This document shows positions 8,288 to 10,896 of a stretch of 10,896 nucleotides of DNA, piece by piece. Under the pieces are notes generated by a model that was not told where the DNA came from, made no database searches, and worked only from the letters and a program-made list of their open reading frames with translations. Numbering within the stretch: the stretch's first letter is position 1; each line of letters starts with the position of its first letter. Source of the stretch: Euperipatoides rowelli (taxonomy: Eukaryota > Onychophora > Udeonychophora > Euonychophora > Peripatopsidae); assembly GCA_003024985.2 (NCBI GenBank), contig PXIH01S0018894.1. One strand, 5' to 3'. The translations under genes and the position numbers were made by a program.

Positions 8288-8852
8288 TAGTCCCCATTAC
8301 AGACTAAGGAGTTCCATCCTTGTAAGTTTTCTTCTTGATGGACTAAAAAGTTAGTACCTTTCCTCTAGGTATTCTTCTAGATGGACTAAGGAGGTAGGCC
8401 CTACCCTGAAGGTTTTCTTCTTGATTGACTAAAGAGTTAGTCCCTTCCCTGTAGGGTTTTTTTTCTTGATGAACTAAGGAATTAGTCCCTTCATTGCAGG
8501 TTTTCTTGATGGACTAAGAGTTAGCCCTTTACCTGCCAGTTTTCTTCTTGACGGACTGAGGAGTTAATCTTTCCCCTATAAGTTTTATTTTTGATGGAGT
8601 AGGGAGTTAGCCCCTTCCCTAAGGTTTTCTTCTTGATGGACTAAGGAGTTTGTCCTTTCAGTTCTGGTGGTGTTCTTGATGGACTAAGGAAGGCAGCCTC
8701 TTCTCTGCAGGCTTTCTTCTTGACTGAGAGTTAGTCCTTCCTTGCAGGGTTTCTTTTTGATGGACTAAGGAGATAATTCTTTAGTAGGCTTTCTTCTTGA
8801 TGGACTAAGGAATTAGTCCCTTCTCTGCAGGTTTTCTTCTTAATGAACTAGC
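8275..8852 (+). repeat. Degenerate minisatellite, about 13 units of roughly 43 bp
   Basis: The consensus unit runs GATGGACTAAGGAGTTAGTC, then CCTTCCCTGCAGG, then TTTTCTTCTT. Unit starts are visible at about 8337, 8379, 8422, 8467, 8507, 8549, 8592, 8634, 8677 and onward, with lengths of about 36-45 bases because of small insertions and deletions. The first (about 8275-8300) and last (AATGAACTAG, to about 8852) units are partial. Units differ by several substitutions each, so the array is old and not recently homogenised. Near-consensus units occur both in the middle and near the right end. The unit is not a multiple of three and no frame stays open, so it is not a protein repeat. The G/C level is clearly above the flanks. 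The CTGCAGGTTTTCTTCTT part superficially resembles splice signals, but nothing else supports exons. It is not CRISPR-like, since the whole unit repeats and there are no unique spacers. Confidence 0.92.
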
Positions 8853-9082
8853 CAATCAATAGCTGTTTCTGAATAGCTGTGTTCAGGTATTTGGTTTGAG
8901 GTTGGCCGGCAAACACCGAAGCTCCATTTAACCTAATTTTTTAAAAATTAATTGCCAGGTTGCAGGAAGGGTAGGGATCCTAAGCAACATCATTTGGATC
9001 TGCTTTAGCTGAACTTTCTAGTGGTTGAGGATCTCACCTTATCAATATACAGACTCATTGTAGCTACACTTTTACTATAAAA
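8853..9082. other. Less AT-rich stretch without a recognisable gene
   Basis: This region is somewhat richer in G and C than most of the window (for example GGTTGGCCGGCAAACACC at about 8901-8918). It contains a short local duplication of AATAGCTGT (about 8868-8881). All frames are interrupted and I recognise no motif. It may be the remains of an older repeat. Confidence 0.55.
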
Positions 9083-9259
9083 CATTGTTTCTCAAACACT
9101 TTGCAGTCGGTAACCCCTAATTGTTAAATTGACTTAGAGTGACCCCAACTCTATTTTTCCAATGGGGAGGGGGAGTGGTAATTAATATATATTAATGAAT
9201 TATTATGTATTTTAAAAAATTTTCTCTCACCTCTGTACTGTAAATTAAAAAGGACAAAT

Positions 9260-9326
9260 TAGTCAAATTTAATAAAGCCTCTAGTTTTGATTTAATTTAA
9301 ACTAGAGGCTTTATTAAATTTGACTA
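9260..9326. repeat. Perfect inverted repeat, 28-bp arms
   Basis: The left arm at 9260-9287 (TAGTCAAATTTAATAAAGCC, then TCTAGTTT) is exactly complementary to the right arm at 9299-9326. The loop is 11 bases (TGATTTAATTT). Pairing nearly continues outward (AAATT against AATTT, with two extra bases GT on the right). It lies inside the hAT element, whose own termini are visibly diverged. A perfect palindrome in such a setting is either a recent event or kept identical by conversion between the arms. Confidence 0.95.
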
Positions 9327-9731
9327 GTAATTTCTATTAATTTGCAGTAGTAGTTTATTTTATGAACGAGAAGCTTTCATCAGCTTATTTTTTTATTTAT
9401 AATTATAGATGGAATTCACCATCCAATTGATTAAAAAATGCAATACCGTAATAGAGCATGTAAAAGGTTGAAAATAATTTCAGGTGGTCAGTGAGTCTGC
9501 TAATCAAGAAGCTAAAATCTTAAATAATGATCAGCTTATTATTACCTCAGGGTAAAAACCATTTAATTGAATTAATTATAAATTATTTTTATATTTAAAC
9601 ATATAGAAAAATATAACACTTCAATTTATTGTGTTTGCTAATGGTATCTTTAAGCTTCAAAGGAATAAGACAATATATACTCTATACATATTTTCTTTCT
9701 CAAGCTCGCGAGATCCCCTTCAATCATTGCC

Positions 9732-9751
9732 GTGACCCCTCAGGGGGTCAC
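9732..9751. repeat. Subterminal GTGACCCC palindrome of the hAT element
   Basis: GTGACCCC (9732-9739) and GGGGTCAC (9744-9751) pair perfectly around a TCAG loop, just inside the right end of the hAT element. Subterminal GTGACCCC-type repeats are usual in Charlie/Buster-type elements and may be transposase contact sites. The left end has only weaker matches (GTAACCCC at 9110-9117 and GTGACCCC at 9139-9146) and no comparable hairpin. Confidence 0.8.
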
Positions 9752-9781
9752 ACCCTCAGTTTGAGAAACACTGCTATAGAG

Positions 9782-10896
9782 ATATCAATGTTTTCAAAAG
9801 TAAATATTTGGTTTATTTATTCTTGCGTAAATTCATAATAATAGACTAAACACCCAAGATGCCATCAGATTGAATCATATGTTTAAATTTAGGATAATTA
9901 CATGCTACTGTAAATTATTTTATTTAAAAATTTAGAAATACAAAAGTTGTAGAAATCAACAATGTTTAGACAATAAATTTGATCGACTACATTTGCTATT
10001 TTCAGCTGCATTTGTTAAATTATATATAGTAAATAATTGATAAGCAAATGTGATCTTATTTAAATTGAATGAAAAGTCTCACCCTGATGACATGGTGGAT
10101 GTTAAATGTGTTACTGTGCAAGAATAAATAATACCAATTGTCACTTTATTAACCCACTTATATATTGATATTTATTGTAGTCAGTTAATTTAAAAACAGT
10201 GAATGTGTAGCTTTTTAATGTAGGAGGGGCCCTATAAATTTTTGTGTCATGGGCCTGAAATTCCCTATGGATAATCATCATAATCCTATCTAACTAGAAA
10301 TCACTTTATAAATTTTTATTATTTGAAATATCATAGTTAAAAATAATAAAAATCTTGCCATGAATCCTGGGTAACTTTTTCATAGATTCCTTCTAATGGT
10401 TGATATCAAACAAGAATATAAACAATTTTAAGAAATCGTTATTAATAGACTACTATATTTATTGACAATGAGTAGGAATAATACAACAATGATGTTTTGT
10501 TAAAAAAAAAAAAAAAACACATTTTCTCACAATGCTCACTAATTTACCTCAATTAATTTGAAGTGGTGACTCTTAAGGTTATGAAGCCTCAGGCAGCAAT
10601 GCTCTTTTTAGAATAGTATTGATGTTTATTTGTAACAATCTATAAACATGTTTTTTTTTTTTTTAAATAAATGCTATTGATTCAATTTGTTCATGTAGGA
10701 CAATGACCAAAATGATAAATATAATTTATTAGGCTTTTAGAAAGATAGTTATAAATTGTTTGTATTACCTTACTGGGTAAAATAATATTGTCTAGTGTTA
10801 GGGTTCCCAACTCTAAGAAAGGCCATTCCTGGACAGGAGGAGGGTGTACCCCCCCCCCCTTATTTTTAAAAACAAAATTGGTGAGGAGTTTTAGTG
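9782..10896. other. AT-rich stretch without a recognisable gene
   Basis: About 1.1 kb of A/T-rich sequence with stops in all frames. It includes an A16 run (10502-10517) and a T14 run (10651-10664). A patch GGGGCCCTATAAATTTTTGT (about 10226-10245) followed by CATGGGCC resembles transposon-end sequence common in invertebrate genomes, but I found no matching partner. The last 100 bases (GGGTTCCCAACTC to the C-run) may be the start of another repeat cut by the window edge. Confidence 0.65.
10849..10859. repeat. C11 homopolymer
   Basis: A run of 11 C follows GGAGGAGGGTGTA. Long C runs are rare in such AT-rich DNA. Homopolymers of this kind often occur near the ends of some invertebrate DNA transposons and are prone to sequencing length errors. 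The window ends 37 bases later, so the context cannot be judged. Confidence 0.85.

Larger units (their letters stand above)
9083..9773. mobile_element. Non-autonomous hAT element (about 691 bp) with target-site duplication
   Basis: The left end reads CATTGTTTCTCAAACACTTT and the reverse complement of the right end reads CAGTGTTTCTCAAACTGAGG. These match the familiar CAGTGTTTCTCAAAC ends of Charlie/Buster-type hAT transposons, and both ends carry a subterminal GTGACCCC or TAACCCC motif, as is common in that group. The flanking 8-mers are CTATAAAA (9075-9082) and CTATAGAG (9774-9781). They agree at 6 of 8 positions, as expected for an aged hAT duplication. No transposase is present; the interior is AT-rich and includes a perfect hairpin at 9260-9326. 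An open frame at 9629-9838 crosses the right end and is fortuitous. The element depended on a transposase encoded elsewhere and is probably immobile now, given the decay of its left terminus. Confidence 0.82.

Noticed and set aside
8275-8852. CRISPR-like array
   Set aside because: The entire roughly 43-bp unit repeats with scattered changes. There are no constant repeats alternating with unique spacers, and the genome appears to be animal.
9629-9838. Plus-strand open frame of 69 codons
   Set aside because: It runs across the right terminus and target-site duplication of the hAT element, so it cannot be a conserved gene.

Overview
The window looks like a piece of an animal nuclear genome, most likely a marine invertebrate. 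It is strongly AT-rich, full of A/T homopolymers, and carries remnants of DNA transposons with hAT-type and pogo/Tigger-type ends plus a decayed THAP zinc-finger domain, a domain known mainly from animals. The frequent AGGCCTA-type words recall mollusc or echinoderm genomes, but that is only an impression. Nothing suggests a bacterial, organellar or viral source. No intact protein-coding gene, tRNA, rRNA or CRISPR array can be supported. The longest open frames are 60-73 codons, low in complexity, and many lie inside transposon remnants. The window is best read as intergenic or intronic sequence.

Layout. Positions 1-1313 are AT-rich filler with a G-quadruplex-compatible tract near 163-191 and a short TA microsatellite. 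Positions 1314-2238 look like an old hAT-like element (start CAGGGCTCAAATTT, inverted at the far end) with a 243-bp pogo/Tigger-like MITE nested in it at 1431-1673. That MITE has an imperfect palindrome at its centre. Positions 2239-4388 are AT-rich filler with a two-copy tandem repeat and a hairpin. Positions 4389-4579 hold a frameshifted THAP domain. The sequence after it (about 4553-4740) recurs at about 5040-5230, and a terminal-inverted-repeat element (about 4762-5040) lies between the two copies. Another MITE spans 5749-6024.

Positions 6025-8274 are largely featureless. A degenerate minisatellite of about 13 units of roughly 43 bp fills about 8275-8852, with a second G-quadruplex-compatible tract at its left edge. 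Positions 9083-9773 form a non-autonomous hAT element with recognisable 8-bp target-site duplications and a perfect 28-bp-arm hairpin inside. The rest, to 10896, is AT-rich and ends with an 11-C run.

The parts do not work together as a system. The picture is successive transposon insertion, local duplication and decay. The most informative items are the THAP fossil with its flanking duplication, the palindrome at 1495-1572 that shares end sequence with the MITE at 5749-6024, and the near-perfect hairpin inside the more diverged hAT element.
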